64,000 bases of DNA from Pseudorasbora parva (Eukaryota; Chordata; Actinopteri; Cypriniformes; Gobionidae), in NCBI RefSeq assembly GCF_024679245.1, contig NC_090183.1, positions 23,797,855 through 23,861,854 on the forward strand, in the 5' to 3' direction. Position 1 is the stretch's first letter; every line of letters starts with the position of its first letter. Both the position numbers and the translations under genes were made by a program. Below are positions 10,161 to 25,100 of this stretch, piece after piece. The notes under the pieces are model-generated. The model was not told the origin of the DNA. It saw only the letters and a program-made list of their open reading frames with translations, and made no database searches.

Positions 10161-13100
10161 GTGAGACTTACGCCTTTTGGAGAAACGCATATTTTATTAT
10201 AAATCAGAACAGATGATTTTTGGCAAATAACTATGTTAATGTTAAATTATCCATTTGTAAATCTTCAAATGTATACACTACCATTCAAAAGTTCAGGGTC
10301 ATTAAGATTTTTTATATTGGCTTCTCTTTAAACAGCTGAATATGCTGCAATTGAATCCGAAGTCTACCGTAGCCTGCTAACCATTATGAGAGAAATGGAC
10401 ACTGTGCAACCAGTTGTCAACAAAGGTAGGATTTAACATATCACACTCACTAAAAGGAAACACATACACCTCAAGACCAAAACTGACCCACTAGATTTCC
10501 AGTAGCTTTTGTGATTGGTTTAGAAGCATGAAAAAACACAAATTATCTTCAGCCAGAAAAGGTTACAGCCGTCTCAACAGTATATTTTTATTTGCTTGTT
10601 TATTTCTATGCACTTTTTTAAAGTCACTTGTAATGTTTTACACTCTTCTGTGAAACCACAGTTGTCTTTTATATAATTGTATGTGTGTGGCTATAGGCTA
10701 GTTAGTTGTTGGCCACACCTGCCATATAAAAAAAAAAGAAAAAAGCCAAAAACAATCTATGCTAATGATTAGCACATGGCTACTGTGTGAGATTTAAATC
10801 CACACTAGGCCCCACTTTATCTTAGGTGGCCTTAAGTACTATGTACTCACATCAAAAAATAAGTACAATGTACTTACTGTGTTCAAATTGTATTGTAAAA
10901 CACCTTTGCTGATATTGAGGTGGAAACAGGTAAAGCTAGGGACAGGGGTGGTGATATGGGTCAGTTTAAGGGTAGGGTTAGGTGTAAGGGAAGTGCCAAC
11001 TGTGTAATTATAAATGTAACTACAGAAATTAATTACAGATGTAATTACATTTTTTAAATGTAAGTACAATGTAAAAACATGATAAGTGCATTGTATCAAC
11101 TGATTAATTACAATGTTAGTGCATAGTAGTTAAGGCCACCTAATATAAAGTGGGTCCAAACACTACATATGGGCTTATAATGAAATGGTTTCTTTAAGGT
11201 TCATAATCTACGATATATTCATAGTGTTATCTGTTCATGTGTAAATTCCATGTCAACAAGTCACTAAGCTTTTTAGATAGCTACCATTGAGCAACTCGGT
11301 TTCGAGTGACAGTATCAAAACACAAAATCTGACAGATGCACGAAAAAGTATGTGAACCGCTTGCAGAATCTGTGATAATGTGAATAATTTTAACAAAATG
11401 AAAGAGATCATACAAAATGTGTTTTTTTTTTATTAGTGCTGTCCTGAATAAGATATTTAACCTTTTATTTTTATTTTTACATATAGTACACAAGACAAAA
11501 AAAGTTTCAAAAGTTTATGAACCATTGATTCTCAATGCTAAGTGCCGTTACCTGGACGATCCACGGCTATATTAGGAATTGTTCATTTTGCAGGAATGCT
11601 GAGATGGACATTACATAAGAAAGTGCAGACCAGTCCTCTCAGGAGTCTGGCACTGGTGAGGGTGGCCATTAAGGAACTAGAAAGAGTGAGTCACCAGTTT
11701 CTATGACATAATGCTTGTTAAAATGCTGCAGTACAATTATAATTTTAGTTATTGACACAACAGTTTAAGCATGTCCAGTGAGTATTAATTAAATGCTATT
11801 TCTTAAAAGAAGTGACCATAGTGTTTGTTATAAGAACATTGGTTACTTGTAAATACCTGCCTGGGTCGCCCAACATGATTATCTGTTGCTGCTGAAAAAA
11901 AGATTTGATTCATTATAATAACAGTTAACGATTATTATTAGTAATTAAGTTAACTACCACATAATTAATGATGATTTCAACCGGCAAAGGAGGATTTATA
12001 GAAGTTTGTGAACGATCAGATGAAAAGATGGTAAACATGATTTTCTGAAAACTTTTTGTATGTAGGCTGAAAGAATTGACTGCAAGAAACATCTCATTCC
12101 TCTGCTTAATACACTCATCTATGCTGTGATGCAGGTAAGAAAAAAGTTTAATTTGTATTATTACTATGTTATAGCACTAAAACTTTTGAGGCATGGTTTT
12201 TGGTGCCTACAACAATAGACACAGATCAGACATAACATTATGACACTGAATAACACTGATTATCTCTTCATTAAGGCACCTTTTAGTAGGTGGGATATAT
12301 TAGGCAGCAAGTGAACATTTTGTCCTTAAATTTGATGTGTTAGAAGCAGGACAAATCTGTAAGCATAAAGGATTTGAGTGAGTTTGAAAAGGGCCAAATT
12401 GTGATGGCTAGACGTCTTGGTCAGAGCATCTCCAAAACTGCAGTTATTGTGGGGCGTTCCTGGTCTGCAGTTGTCAGTATTTATAAAAAGTGGTCCAGGG
12501 AAGGAATAGGGTTGAACCGGCAAAAGGGTCATGATGCACGTGGGGAGCGTAGGCTGGCCCATGTGGCCAAATCAAATAGACGAGCTACTGTAGCTCAAAT
12601 TTCTCATGAAGCTATTGCTGGTTCTGATAGAAAGGTCTCAGAATACATAGTGCATCACAGTTTGTTGTGGCCAGTATAATATCAACAGTGGGCGTGGGAG
12701 CATCAGAACTGGACCACAGAGCAATGGAAGAAGGTGGCCTGGTCTGATGAATCACATTTTCTTTTACATCTCTCAATCCAGTCGAGCATCTGTGGGCTGA
12801 TGTGCTGAATAAACTAATCCCATGGCCAATCTGCTGCTAACATCTTGGTGCCAAACCACACCACACTTTCAGGGGTCTAGTTGAGTCCATGCCTTGATGG
12901 GTCAGGGCTGTTTTGGCAGCTAAGGGTGGATCAAAACAATATTTGGTCATAATGTTATGCCTGATCAGTGGTCTGTATGTGTTCTCTATCAAATGCAAGC
13001 CATTGTAAACTATGGATTATATGGTTAATTCTATTTAACTAACTAATTTTCTATATTGCATTTAGCAAACATCAGAACAGGCTAACCAGTCTAACTAAAT

Positions 13101-16100
13101 CACCCATTCAGTTCAAGTCAAGTCACCTTCATTTATATAGTGCTTTTTACAATATAGATTGTTTCAAAACAGCTTTACAATAATAAAAGGAAATTCACGA
13201 GTTCACACTTACATCAGTAAAATAGAGTAAAAATTATGCATATTTGCCGTGCTGTTCGGGGAGGGCTCCGGGCTCGGAAATTTTTGATCATTAGTTATTT
13301 ACTTTGGGGTCACATCATAATTTTTAACCTAAAGAGAAAAGTCTGTTTTTGTCTACATTTGGTCAGTTCGTGAAGCTGCTAGAAGACTAACACCCTGCAT
13401 GGCTGCCCTGTGTTTCTTTGCAGACAGTATACATTCCTGACGACCTCTATCAAAGAGTTTATGACTTCTGCAAGAGGTTGTTGACTCTGCCTCAGCCGTA
13501 CTGCACTGTGGGCCTCAGTTATGCAGGGCAGATGAAAGCAGAACAACTTGCTCCAGGTAAGTCACCTCTTTAATTCTTCCAACAAAATATGACAAGCATT
13601 CTCATCTCTCTTGATTTTGGTTTTCCTCTTGGCTTGCAGCCCAAAAAACAAAAAAGACAAATTCAAGTTTACAAAAAAAAAGTTGCAAACAATAAAACAT
13701 GATCCCAATAAGTCTGAAGTACAGTCTTCTTGCTTTTTCTCATAGGCCTTTTGTATCAGAAAAGGATAATTGCCGAACAAAATCTTAAAAATGAACACTA
13801 TCCTCAGCAGGAGAGGTGAGTCTCTTTCATAGTACCTTAGCAAATATTTCATCTGTGAACAGTTGCTATGCGTATTCATTGCCTTTCCTTATCTGCAACC
13901 TTTTCCATGAGGGCTTTATCATCATCATTATCACACAACTACTAATATAGTTCATTAACCTATAGTGACCTCAAAAAGTATTAAACACTTAAAGGGTTAG
14001 TTCACTCAAAAAAGAAAATTATGTAATTAATGACTCACCCTCATGCCGTTCCAGACCCGTAAGACCTCCGTTCATCTTTGGAACACAAATAAAGATATTT
14101 TTGTTGAAATCTGATGGCTCAAAAAGGCCTCCATTGAAAACAATGACATTTCCTCTCTCAAGACCCATACAAAGGTCCTAAAGACGTCGTTACCAAGTCC
14201 ATCTCACTACAGTGATTCTAAAAAAAAATTGCGCAAAAAAACTTTTCTCGTTGCTTCATAAAATTCTTGTAGAGCCACTGTAGTGAGGTGGACTTTTAAC
14301 AACGTCTTTAGTGCCTTTTATGGGTCTTGAGAGAGGAAATGACCTTGTTGCCAATGGAGGCCTTTCTGAGGCTCGGATTTTAATAAAAATATCTTAAATT
14401 GTGTTCCGAAGATGAACAAAGGTCTTACGGGTGTCGAACGACATGAGGGTGAGTAATTAATGACAGAATTTTCATTTTTGGGGGAACTAATGTTTAAGGC
14501 TGTTACATACTCCGCAAAAACAGAGTAAATGTTCTTGCAGTCCTGGTTTGGGAGTTCTCGCTGCTTGTTCTTGACACAACTTCTGAGCAGAACTTTTTTC
14601 TTGTGGGTGTCTTAGAACTATTATATTATTTGTCAGAAATGTTAAGTGGGCGGGGTTAATTACATAGAAACTGACACTTTCGGCACCTGCTTTTCTCGTG
14701 AAGTATGGAATGTCTTGATCAAAACGAACTTTGTTCTTGTTCTTGCCATCTACAGAAAAAAGATTTGTTCTTGCGGAGTATGTACCAAACTTTATTTAAA
14801 CCATATATTTTTTTAAAAATGTGTTTTATCTTTTTATAATAAAAACAAACAAATGGCAACTATTGCACAGACATACACAAGAAGTTTGTCCAATGTGAAA
14901 AAATGTAGGGCGGGACTTGATTTTGTCCATCAGAGTTGGTTGAGTCATTGTTGCCTACTAATTGCTGCAATCTTTTATGTTAGTGACAGATTGCTGGATC
15001 CGTTATTATTATTATTATTTTTTTATAGCAACATTCTATTGTTAACTCAAGAATTGTTAACTTTGATTTCATGTTTTCTATAGCATTAATGCAACATGAG
15101 CAATAGTATGAGCTAATGCGAAATAATATTTTTATAGCATTTGTTAATCTTGTGTAATGTTAATCACTATATTTATATATTATCAATCAATGAATGAAGG
15201 AATGCATGAATCAATCAATGAATGATTAAAATACCTAATGTATTTACTAATGTTATTGAAAGTGATCTTATTGTAAAGTGTTATCCAAAAAGTTTTAGGG
15301 GCCTATTCTTGTTGAAATATATCCTTTTTTTTTTTTACTGTAATATCTGTTGAAGACCTATCCCTTTTCAGTGGTTACTAATTGTTAAGACTTGTCCTAC
15401 CAGTTTTTGGATGGCTTTCCAAATGTCTAAAGCTATAATTGTTTCTAGAAAGGAACAAGAAAAACCACAATAGAAGGGGAAGAGAAGAAGATTGATTATT
15501 TGTAAAGTCAGCAGTTTGCATCCATATATTTATTCAAGGCCTGTTATCATTACAGTTTTAAGTTGCTTATTTAAATAGCTTCCAGTCGTTTATTTTAAGG
15601 TGGATGTGGTTGCTCAAGTAAACCTCATGCCAGCCCAGTCAGAATGATTTTTTTTATCACTGTGTGAGTAATTGTGTTTGTGAGGTTTTGATGACTATAT
15701 TCTGTGTTCAGGGTGTTTGTGTTTGCGGATCCTGCAGTTTTTTCTGAGTCTCTCAGCACTGTTCTGAAGGCTGACATTGAGGCTCAAGGAATGGTCCGGA
15801 ACCCTTTGACCATGATGCGCTGTGTAGTTCAGCACAGCATTCAGGCGATACTAGGAGAGAATTGTCACGGACCCTCTCTCAATGATGCACTGCAGGTTGG
15901 AAATGTTATTTAGAAAAGCTAAAGTTTTAAACTAAGCAACTCTATCTCACAACCAATTTGCACATGTTTTATGAGGTGGCTAATTTGAACGAATTCGTAC
16001 AATTTGTCTAAACCCAGTGACGGTAGGTTTAGGGGCAGGGTAAATGGTAGGTCATTTGTATGAATTCATATGAATGGGGCAACTAAGTGACCTCGTAAAA

Positions 16101-19100
16101 CACTTACGAATTGCTGTGAGATAGGGTTGAAGTAGCATAGTCATGATTTTTGCAAATCTCTGATTGGTTTTGCTTGTTTCGTGTCATTTCAATCCCATGT
16201 GACTTTCAAGAAGATATTTTTGAAGAATGCAATGAAAGTCAGTAGTATCCAAAAGAACACTGGGCTCCCTAAATTCATTACAGGGAAGTAAAAAAAAATA
16301 ATCTTCTTTTCTGTTTCATAGAAAGAAGAAGTACAGAGGGGGTTGAATGTCATGAGTGTGCATAAAGGATTTTTGGGATAACTCCCCCTTTCTCTCTTTT
16401 GAAGATGAGCCTGATGATTGCAATTTTTCATTGTTTTATAAATATCTCTGGTGGAACAAACATTAATATAAGTCACATAGGTGCAATTTAATGTTCTTTA
16501 GTAAAAGCAAAGATGTTGAATGTCAAAATATTTCCCAAATTTTTTTATTTCATGACCAAAAAAAATAAATAATTGGATGGTTAGCACGCAGTAAAAGATG
16601 TGGTTTTAATGGCGCAACAACAAACAGACAAATGTACACATTCCAAAACAAACTAACACCACTCAATACAACTTTTAACTGTTGTTTATTTTATGTTATG
16701 TTATTTATCATGTTATACATACACTGTCATTCAAAAAGGGGTCGGGGAACAATTTTATTTTAGGAAGGATATGTTCAATTCAAAAAAAGTAACAGTAAAG
16801 TAAAAAGTGAAACAAGTACAATGCTGTGCTCACATTGTATTGCAAAACACTTTTGCTGATATTGAGGTGGGAAAGGAGTAGCGATAGGGACAGGTGTGGT
16901 TTGTGGGTCAGTTTAAGGGTAGGATTATAAGGGAAGTGTCAAACATGTAATTACAAATTTTACAAATGTTAAAACTACAGAAATTAATTACATATGTTAT
17001 TAATTAAAATGTTAGTGCATAGTAGTTAAGGCCACCTATAAGTAATATAAAGTGGGTCCAACATTTCAAATAAATGCTGTTTACTTACTGTAATAATAAA
17101 TATTTCTTGAGCAACAAATCAGCATATTAGAATTATTTATGAAGGATTATGTGAAGCTGAAGACTAAAAAATTCATTTTTAGCATCACAGGAATAAAATT
17201 ACATAAATTACATTTTAAAATATGTTAAAATAGAAAACGGTAGGTAGGCAGTGGCTCAGTGGTTCATGTAGGTTGGCTACAAACCTGGAGGTTGGTGGTT
17301 CCCGGTTCCACCTGACCAAGTGTTGAGGTGTCCATGAGCAAGACACCTAACCCCAGCTGCTCCTGATGAGCTGGATGGCGCCTTAGGCCGGGGACACACT
17401 GCAAGCGTGTCGTGAGCGTCTCGGCTGCGTGGCGTGTCCGTTTTTATTTCGGCTCCCATGTTAACCGGTTAGCGCTTGCATACTGCCTGCGTCAGCCGCG
17501 TGGCTCACGCACGGTCCGAGCCGCGCGGAAAACGCGTGCATGCTTCAAATAGAAGAGACGCCTATTTTTCACGCGACACGCGAGCGTGTTGGAAGCGTTT
17601 CTAGGCAAAACAGCATAGGAAAAGATGTTTATATGCCATTTTGACACGAATACATATTAATAAATGACATTTTCATGTTTAAAAGTCTTAAGGTTAACAT
17701 AAATGCAGATGGCCTACTTGTTATAATAAAAAACAACATTTTTATCGATTTTGAAATATTAAACCTGTCAATACAGAACGAAATATTCTGTAGCCTATTT
17801 TGCCGTCAATACCATATATATGTATGGTCAATAGGCTACTGCCGACGTTGTCTTTGCTGTATCAATAGGCAATATATTTATATTTAACATGAAGTATAGG
17901 GCTTCCCAGCAGCAGAGGCGCCGCGTCAGACACGCTTCTGGTGTGCAAAGGCAGAGAAAACGCCAGGCAGCCGCCCCGCGGCTGACACGCAGCAGAAACG
18001 CCACGCTTGCAGTGTGTCTCCGGCCTTAGGCCGGTGACACACTGCAAGCGTGTCGTGAGCGTCTCGGCTGCGTGGCGTGTCCGTTTTTATTTCGGCTCCC
18101 ATGTTAACCGGTTAGCGCTTGCATACTGCCTGCGTCAGTGAGCCGCACGGAAGACGCGTGCATGCTTCAAATAGAAGAGACGCCTATTTTTTACGCGACA
18201 CGCGAGCGTGTTGGAAGCGTTTCTAGGCAAAACAGCATAGGAAAAGATGTTTATATGCCATTTTGACACGAATACATATTAATAAATGACATTTTCATGT
18301 TTGAAAGTCTTTAGGTTAACATAAATGCAGATATAGGCCTACTTGTAATAATAAAAAACAACATAATTATTGATTTTGAAATATTAAACCTGTCAATACA
18401 GAACGAAATATTCTGTAGCCTATTTTGCCGTCAATACCATATATGTATGGTCAGGCTACTGCCGACGTTGTCTTTGCTGTATCAATAGGCAATATATTTA
18501 TATTTAACATGAAGTATAGGGCTTCCCAGCAGCAGCAGCGCCGCGTCAGACACGCTTCTAGTGTGCAAAGACAGAGAAAACGCCAGGCAGCCGCCCCGCG
18601 GCTGACACGCAGCAGAAACGCCACGCTTGCAGTGTGTCTCCGGCCTTACATGGCTGACATCGCCGTCGGTGTATGAATGGGTTAATGTGAGGCAATATGT
18701 AAAGTGCTTCAGTGGCCATGGGTCTGTTGAAAGCGCTATATAAATGCAGTCAGAAACAGTTATGTTCAGTTGTAAAAAAAAAAAAAAAAAAGACTTTTTT
18801 TTCTGTAATTTTGATCATATTAATGTAGCCTTGCTGAGCATAAGAGACAATAAAGCATTAAAAAATCATACCGACCACAAACTTTTGACGAGTAGTGTAC
18901 TGTTAAATATTGGATATACATCTGTATGTGTGTACATAAAGTGCCTGTATGTGTGTAAATCTGCTATGATTTATTCATTATAACTCCATGTGCCAACCAT
19001 CCCCAGTCCCACTCAAATTATGCTATCCAGGTGGAATAATTTATCACAGGCTTCCAGACTTTATGTAAAAATATAAATTTTTCCTCATCTCTATTATCTA

Positions 19101-22100
19101 ACATTTATGTTTAATATCTCTCAGTAAATTTCTTAATATTGTATTAATGTAGAAATAGATATGGCTGAAGAGTGCACATTCAGATGTAAAAGTTCTGTAA
19201 CCAACCCAGTTGTGAACGAGAAACAAACCCTGGGATATGGTGTAACGTGTAATTCCACTCTTACCTAGTCAAAGGATGTTGGTGCACAAACACTGACCCT
19301 CTACTGAAAGGTTTCTTTTAAGAGAAAGGATGAATTCTTTCCAAATGAATGGAACGTTTTCTGTACCTACATTTAACTTCTGTTTAACAGTTAAAAACTC
19401 TATTATTGTGGTTGTGGTGGAGACAAAAGGGCGAGCATTTATTGCAGGTCAGCATCTCTCTGTCCCAGTCCACACATTAGCTGTCTGCTGTTTGTTTTCA
19501 GAAAACTCAAAGCCACAGGACATCCACAGGACATCCCATATGTGTCTGTCTGAAATACGGCTGTATGGGATTTCATGCTGTGTGGCTCTCTGTCTATGTG
19601 TAGGTGTTTATGTGTCTGATTATCTATCTGTATGTGCACATGACAGGACTTGGACCAGGACGTGGAGTCATACTTCAATGAAGTGCTTGCAACAGTAGAA
19701 CAGAGCACAGATGTAAACAAACGTGAACAGGGTCAGATCAGAAAAAAACTACAAGAGTTATACTCACAGATCCTCTGTGACACCAAGAAAGGTGATCTAC
19801 AAGTCCATTCTATTCTATTCTATTCTATTCTATTCTATTCTATTCTATTCTATTCTATTCTATTCTATTCTATTCTATTCTATTCTATTCTATTCATTAT
19901 ACACTCTTTCTATATTATTATCCATACTTTGTCTCACAAACACAATACTGACTTCATCTGTACCAAAATAACTTTTTTTTTTCTCTAAAAAATAGATCTA
20001 GCACTAGATATGTTGTTATTTTTTCCTCCTTTTTTGATATCAGATGTGTTGCCGGATCAGGAAGCAGGATTTGTTTGTGGTGTCAGTGTGACTGTTTTGG
20101 GTTTCAGGTCTATTGTCCAGAGGCTCCTTGTGCGATGTTCCACTTCCCAATCCGGAGATGAGTTTCCATCTGTGGTGGGAGGAGGAGGAGCTCTGTGAGT
20201 TAGAATCATTACAAAAACCTTTATAGACCCTATTTGCACTTTTACTGTTACAAGACAATATTGCATGTGAACTTTTCTTTGCATAAATAGTGGATGCTAT
20301 ATTAATGCTGCATTATCTGGACTTTATTTGCCCTATCACTAAAGCCCACCTCTACACCTAACACTGACCATATTGATTTGCCTGATCAGTAAAGGTGTCC
20401 TCAAAGTTCCAAGAAGGGAGCCATGTTTTTGAGCATTGTTGCCAAATGAGCTGCACACATTGTAGTGGATGTGCTGGCCAGTCTGAGCAACATAAGGACA
20501 TCACATCCAGTTTTAAATATAGGCCAAAATGCTTATCAAACACTTTATTCCCGCTATTAAATACCCATTAGTGCCTTCTTTACACTTGTCAAATATTTTC
20601 AATTCCTCATTGTATTATTTAAAATGAACACCTTTTCTGGGCTGGTATGCAATAGGAAATGTTATGTTATGTTGTGTGTTTTCTTAACTCAAGATAAAAT
20701 GTCTTAGATTGCAGATTTTGGTATCTTGGTGAATCTAAGCATAGTTTGTGACATTTTTTTAAATACACTATATTGCCAAAGGTTTTGGGACGTCTGCCTT
20801 TACATGCATTTGTTTTATGAATATCTGAGCATGCAATATATCAAAAGAAAGAGCTGCCCATCTTCTTTTAAACAACAACAAAGAAAAAACTACATACGAT
20901 CACTTGTTTTAGTGCGTATTCTTTGCGTGTGTTTTGATCAGGAGATTTAGTACTCATTCAGAAGATAATAGCGGTGTATAATAGGGGTGTAATAGCACCC
21001 CCTAGCTTCTGACAGTGAAAACACGGAAACCCGGAATATTCCGTTTTTTGGGCCGGGAAGCATTTTCTCACAAATAACGGAAATGTACGTGTTTGGCAGG
21101 GAAATAATTAATCAGTAGGGTTTAATATGGAGTTGGCCCACACCATGCAGGTATAACAGTTTCAATTCTTTTAACCCAAAGTTGGGAGCATGAAATTGTC
21201 CAAAATGTCTTGGCATGCTGAAGCATTAATAGTTCCTTTCACTGAAACTAAGGGGCCAAGCCCAACCCCTGAAAAACAACCCCACATTATAATCCCCCTC
21301 CACCAAACTTTACAATTGGCACAATGCAGTCAGGTAAGTACCGTTATCCTGGAAACCGTAAAACCCAGACTCATCCATCGGATTGCCAGACAGAGAAGTG
21401 TGATTCGTCACTCCTGAGAACACGTCTCCACTGCTCTAGATTCCAGTGGTGGCGTGCTACACCACTGCATCCAACGCTTTGCATTACAGTTGGTGATGTA
21501 TGACTTGGATGCAGCTGCTCGGCCATGGAAACTCATTCCATGAAGCTCTCTACACACTGTTGAACTAATCTGAAGGCCACACAAAGTTTAAAGGGTCTGT
21601 GGCTATTGACTCTGCAGAAAGTTGATTACGTCTATGCACTGATGTCGCCACACGCTGACCCCGCTCTGTGATTTTACATGGCCTACCACTTTGTGGTTGA
21701 GTTGCAGTTATTCTTAATTGCTTCCACTTTGTTATAATACCACAAACAGTTGACTGTGGAATATTTAGTGAGGAAATTTCACCAATGGAATTATTGCACA
21801 TGTGGCAACCTATCACTGTACCACGCTTGAATTCACTGAGCTCCTGAAAGTGACCCATTCTTCCCTAAAGGTTTTTAGAAGCAGTCTGCATGCCTAGATG
21901 CAGGTATTTTATACACCTTTGGCCATGGAAGCAATTGGAACACCTGACTTCAATGATTTGGAGGGGTGCCCCAATACATTTGGCAATATAGCATATCTGA
22001 TGATAGTCTAGAAGGAGATATGTGTGAGATTACTACACAGTAAATTAAATGTTTTTTTTTTTTTTTGTTTTTTTTTATATTATTTGGGGACTGAAATAAA

Positions 22101-25100
22101 CTAACTTCATTAAATTACAGCAACAAAAACAATATTTCAGGGTTGAAATATAAACCGCTGACTGTTTCGCCTATCCAGTAGCCGACTCAATAAACTAATC
22201 TAAACTAGCACACATGAACTCATCCAAACCAAAGAAAGTTACTGAAATGAGGCTGTTCACTAAAATGCAACATATATTTTTGATTGTGTCTCTCACAGGG
22301 AGAGAACTGGCCAAATTCATCCGTTCTGGATCCTACTGTGAAAACCTCTCTCTCAACGCAGATGAGTTCTATATGTCGGACCTCCACACAGAGCTCATCT
22401 CAGAGATGCCGCGCCACTCTATCATGTCGACGGACAGCGGTATAGAGCGTGACATGCAGGGAACTGAGACTTCTGACATGGAATTTACTGGAGAAAGATG
22501 CTTAAAGTCTGAACAAACCAGTGGGCGACTCTCACGGCGTGGAGGAATCAAGGTGAAGCCGTCGGTCACTGACAGCATGGCTCTGATGCAGGACGCACTG
22601 GAGGAGACGGGCACGGCTGGCAGCAGTGGCACACTGCAGAGGAGAGCAGGAAACAGTGGGACCACCTTGCCCAAAGAAGAACGGGACTTCACTGCTAAAA
22701 TAGTGGTGATGGGAGATGACCGGGCAGTGGGAAGGCTAGCCAGGGCGTACTACTGGTTTAGGTAGGAGACAATATGTCATCTGTGATATATTATGTTATG
22801 TTATTATTTGGGTCAAAGGCACATGACAGTGTCTATGATAAAGAAAAGAAAAATCGGTAACACTTTAGAATACTGTTCCGTCATTAATGAATAACTACAC
22901 AGGAACAAATGAGTAAGGCATTATTAACACTTTAGTAACTACTATTATGTAATAAGAAACTCTGATTAACTAATTAGTAAGTATTAGCACTCATTTGAAT
23001 GTTGTAATTCACTATAAGCTAACCACTAACTACTATTTTTCATATCTCCTAGAGGGCTTTTAAATAGGTTCATAATTAACATCATTAATGCATAGTGTAT
23101 CATTAATTCTAAAGTGAGGATCATGATAACCTGCTAGTAATGACTCGAGTATTACCAAATCCTTCAGAAGGAAAAACAAATTATTACTTGTTTGGATTAG
23201 TATTCTAAAGTGAAAAGCATGATAGCTCTCTAGTAATGACTGAAGTCATTGTAGTCATTAAAGTTTTTGGATAGTAAAACACAGTAAACAGTCATTACTG
23301 TGGGTTACCATGATCTTCACTTTCTTCACTCGTAACATTATTATCCTTACAAAAACCTCTCAAAAAGCTTGCAATGACTTGCAAATGACTGAAATGAAAT
23401 ACAATGAAAATGAATATAATTAAATTTAATATTTTAGGTAATATTAGGGAGTTAATTAGGAATTAAATTATTAGTAATTCCTTCTAAATGTCTTGGTAAT
23501 CCTTGAGTCATTACTGGGTGATCTTCATTTTTTTAATTAATTATACAATATGCATTATTCACAGTAATTATGAACCTGTATATAGTAGTTCTTAGTAGTC
23601 CTCTGGGAGGTATGAAAAAATAATACTTGCGGATTAGCTAACAGTGAATTACCATGTTCAGCTGAGCGCTTATACTTACTAATTCATTAATCAGAGTATC
23701 TTGCTAGTTAATAGTTGTAGTCCATTGCTCATTTATTCCTGTGTAGCTATGTATTAATGCAAAACAGTATTCTAAAGTGATACTGTGAAACCACTTTCTT
23801 AAAGTTGGTTGCACCACCTGATTTTTCTGAATCACAGAGTGACTTTCTCCTAAGACATAGTAATCAAAAAGACTTTGCCAAAGTACTTATTAAGGTTTTC
23901 TTTTCAGTAATTGTATTATTTTAATGAGGTTATTTGATCGTAATGATATCAGGACAGCTCACCCCTATATATTAGTTTATTTATTTATCACCCTTTTTAT
24001 TTTTAATATACAATTTGATTGGAAGGGGACAAACTAATCGTCCTAAAAATGGATTAAAACAATAATAACATTAAAATATACTGTAGAAAAATGGTGATGA
24101 TGTATATGGTTGTTATAGAGTTAACATAGTGTAAAGACCCCATAAACAGTTCACTTCAATTTGTTGAAGACGCCTCTTAATTCTCTGTAATGAGGAAGTT
24201 ATCAGTATGTTTTGTTTCCTTTTTATAAAACCCTCAGATCCCTGTTTTCACACCACTGTTTGATTGAATTGTCTGGCTTTGCTTCACAGGAAAAGGGAAG
24301 CCAGGAGACGGTTTCTTACGATGAAAGTCAACCTACAGATGTACTACATCCCCGTTGCTCGCCAGTCGTCTGCAGCTTCCCCTGTGAAGGTTCAAAGACT
24401 TAAACCCTTTCTTTATCTTTAAGTTCACGTCTGGCAAGTGTACTGTGATGAATACATGTGAATAGTATACTAGTGTACTTTCATATAAAAAGTACCTTCC
24501 ATTTTAGCAGAACTAGCATGACCTTATAGAACTTTTGTTTTAGGAGACTGTGCCCTCTACAAGCAGTAATTTCTGTGCTCTGGGATCTTATCTTGGAATG
24601 GTGGATCCGTGGTACGAATGCAATGTCTGTAGTCTTGGACAGATCATTCCTGATCTTGTAAGAACGGTATGTCAAAAGATAGACAGATATTTAGCATATT
24701 AGCCATTCTTGGGTAAAAATAAATAAATATGCTGATATATTTTTAGTAAGTGATGTCAGTCAGTATGGAATGAGGAAGTTTGAAAGTTTCTCTTTCAGGT
24801 ATTTTTTTTCTCTGGCCATTTCCTTGTATAAATGCAAAGCTAGCAACTGTTCTTTGTGAAAAACATGATCCATTCAACTGGCATTTTAGATTTTTTTTAA
24901 TCATTTGTTAGGCTATTTATTGCTTTAAATATCAAGAAATGTGTAAACAAATGACAGAATAAATTTTTATTGCCACGCTCATGATACATATTTAAACACC
25001 CCCCCAGTGAAAAAGATTTCACTTTAACACTTCTAAGAATAGAGTACTCATTACGGAAATAATATACTTCAAAATGAGAACTGAATGTAATGTTTTCGGG

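Larger units (their letters stand above)
17243..18749 (+). mobile_element. tRNA-derived SINE in pik3r6 intron 7, split by two MITEs
   Basis: The head 'ggcagtggctcagtggttca' followed by 'ggttggtggttcccggttcc' resembles Pol III A and B boxes. The tail is 'aagcgctatataaatgcagt'. The SINE is intact except for a 1.25-kb insertion between 'gagctggatggcgcc' (17390) and 'catggctgacatcgccg' (18649). The antisense copy at 37855-38107 is uninterrupted and shows the original sequence across this point. Confidence 0.8.

Noticed and set aside
20043..20198. Alternative pik3r6 exon starting after TTGATATCAG at 20042
   Set aside because: That frame runs to a TGA at 20196-20198 without family similarity. The acceptor at 20107 gives the conserved FHLW segment and correct phase.
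22214..22298. Upstream extension of the exon 10 frame to a methionine at 22214
   Set aside because: The CTCTCACAG acceptor at 22298 and the split Trp codon from exon 9 show that this stretch is intron.
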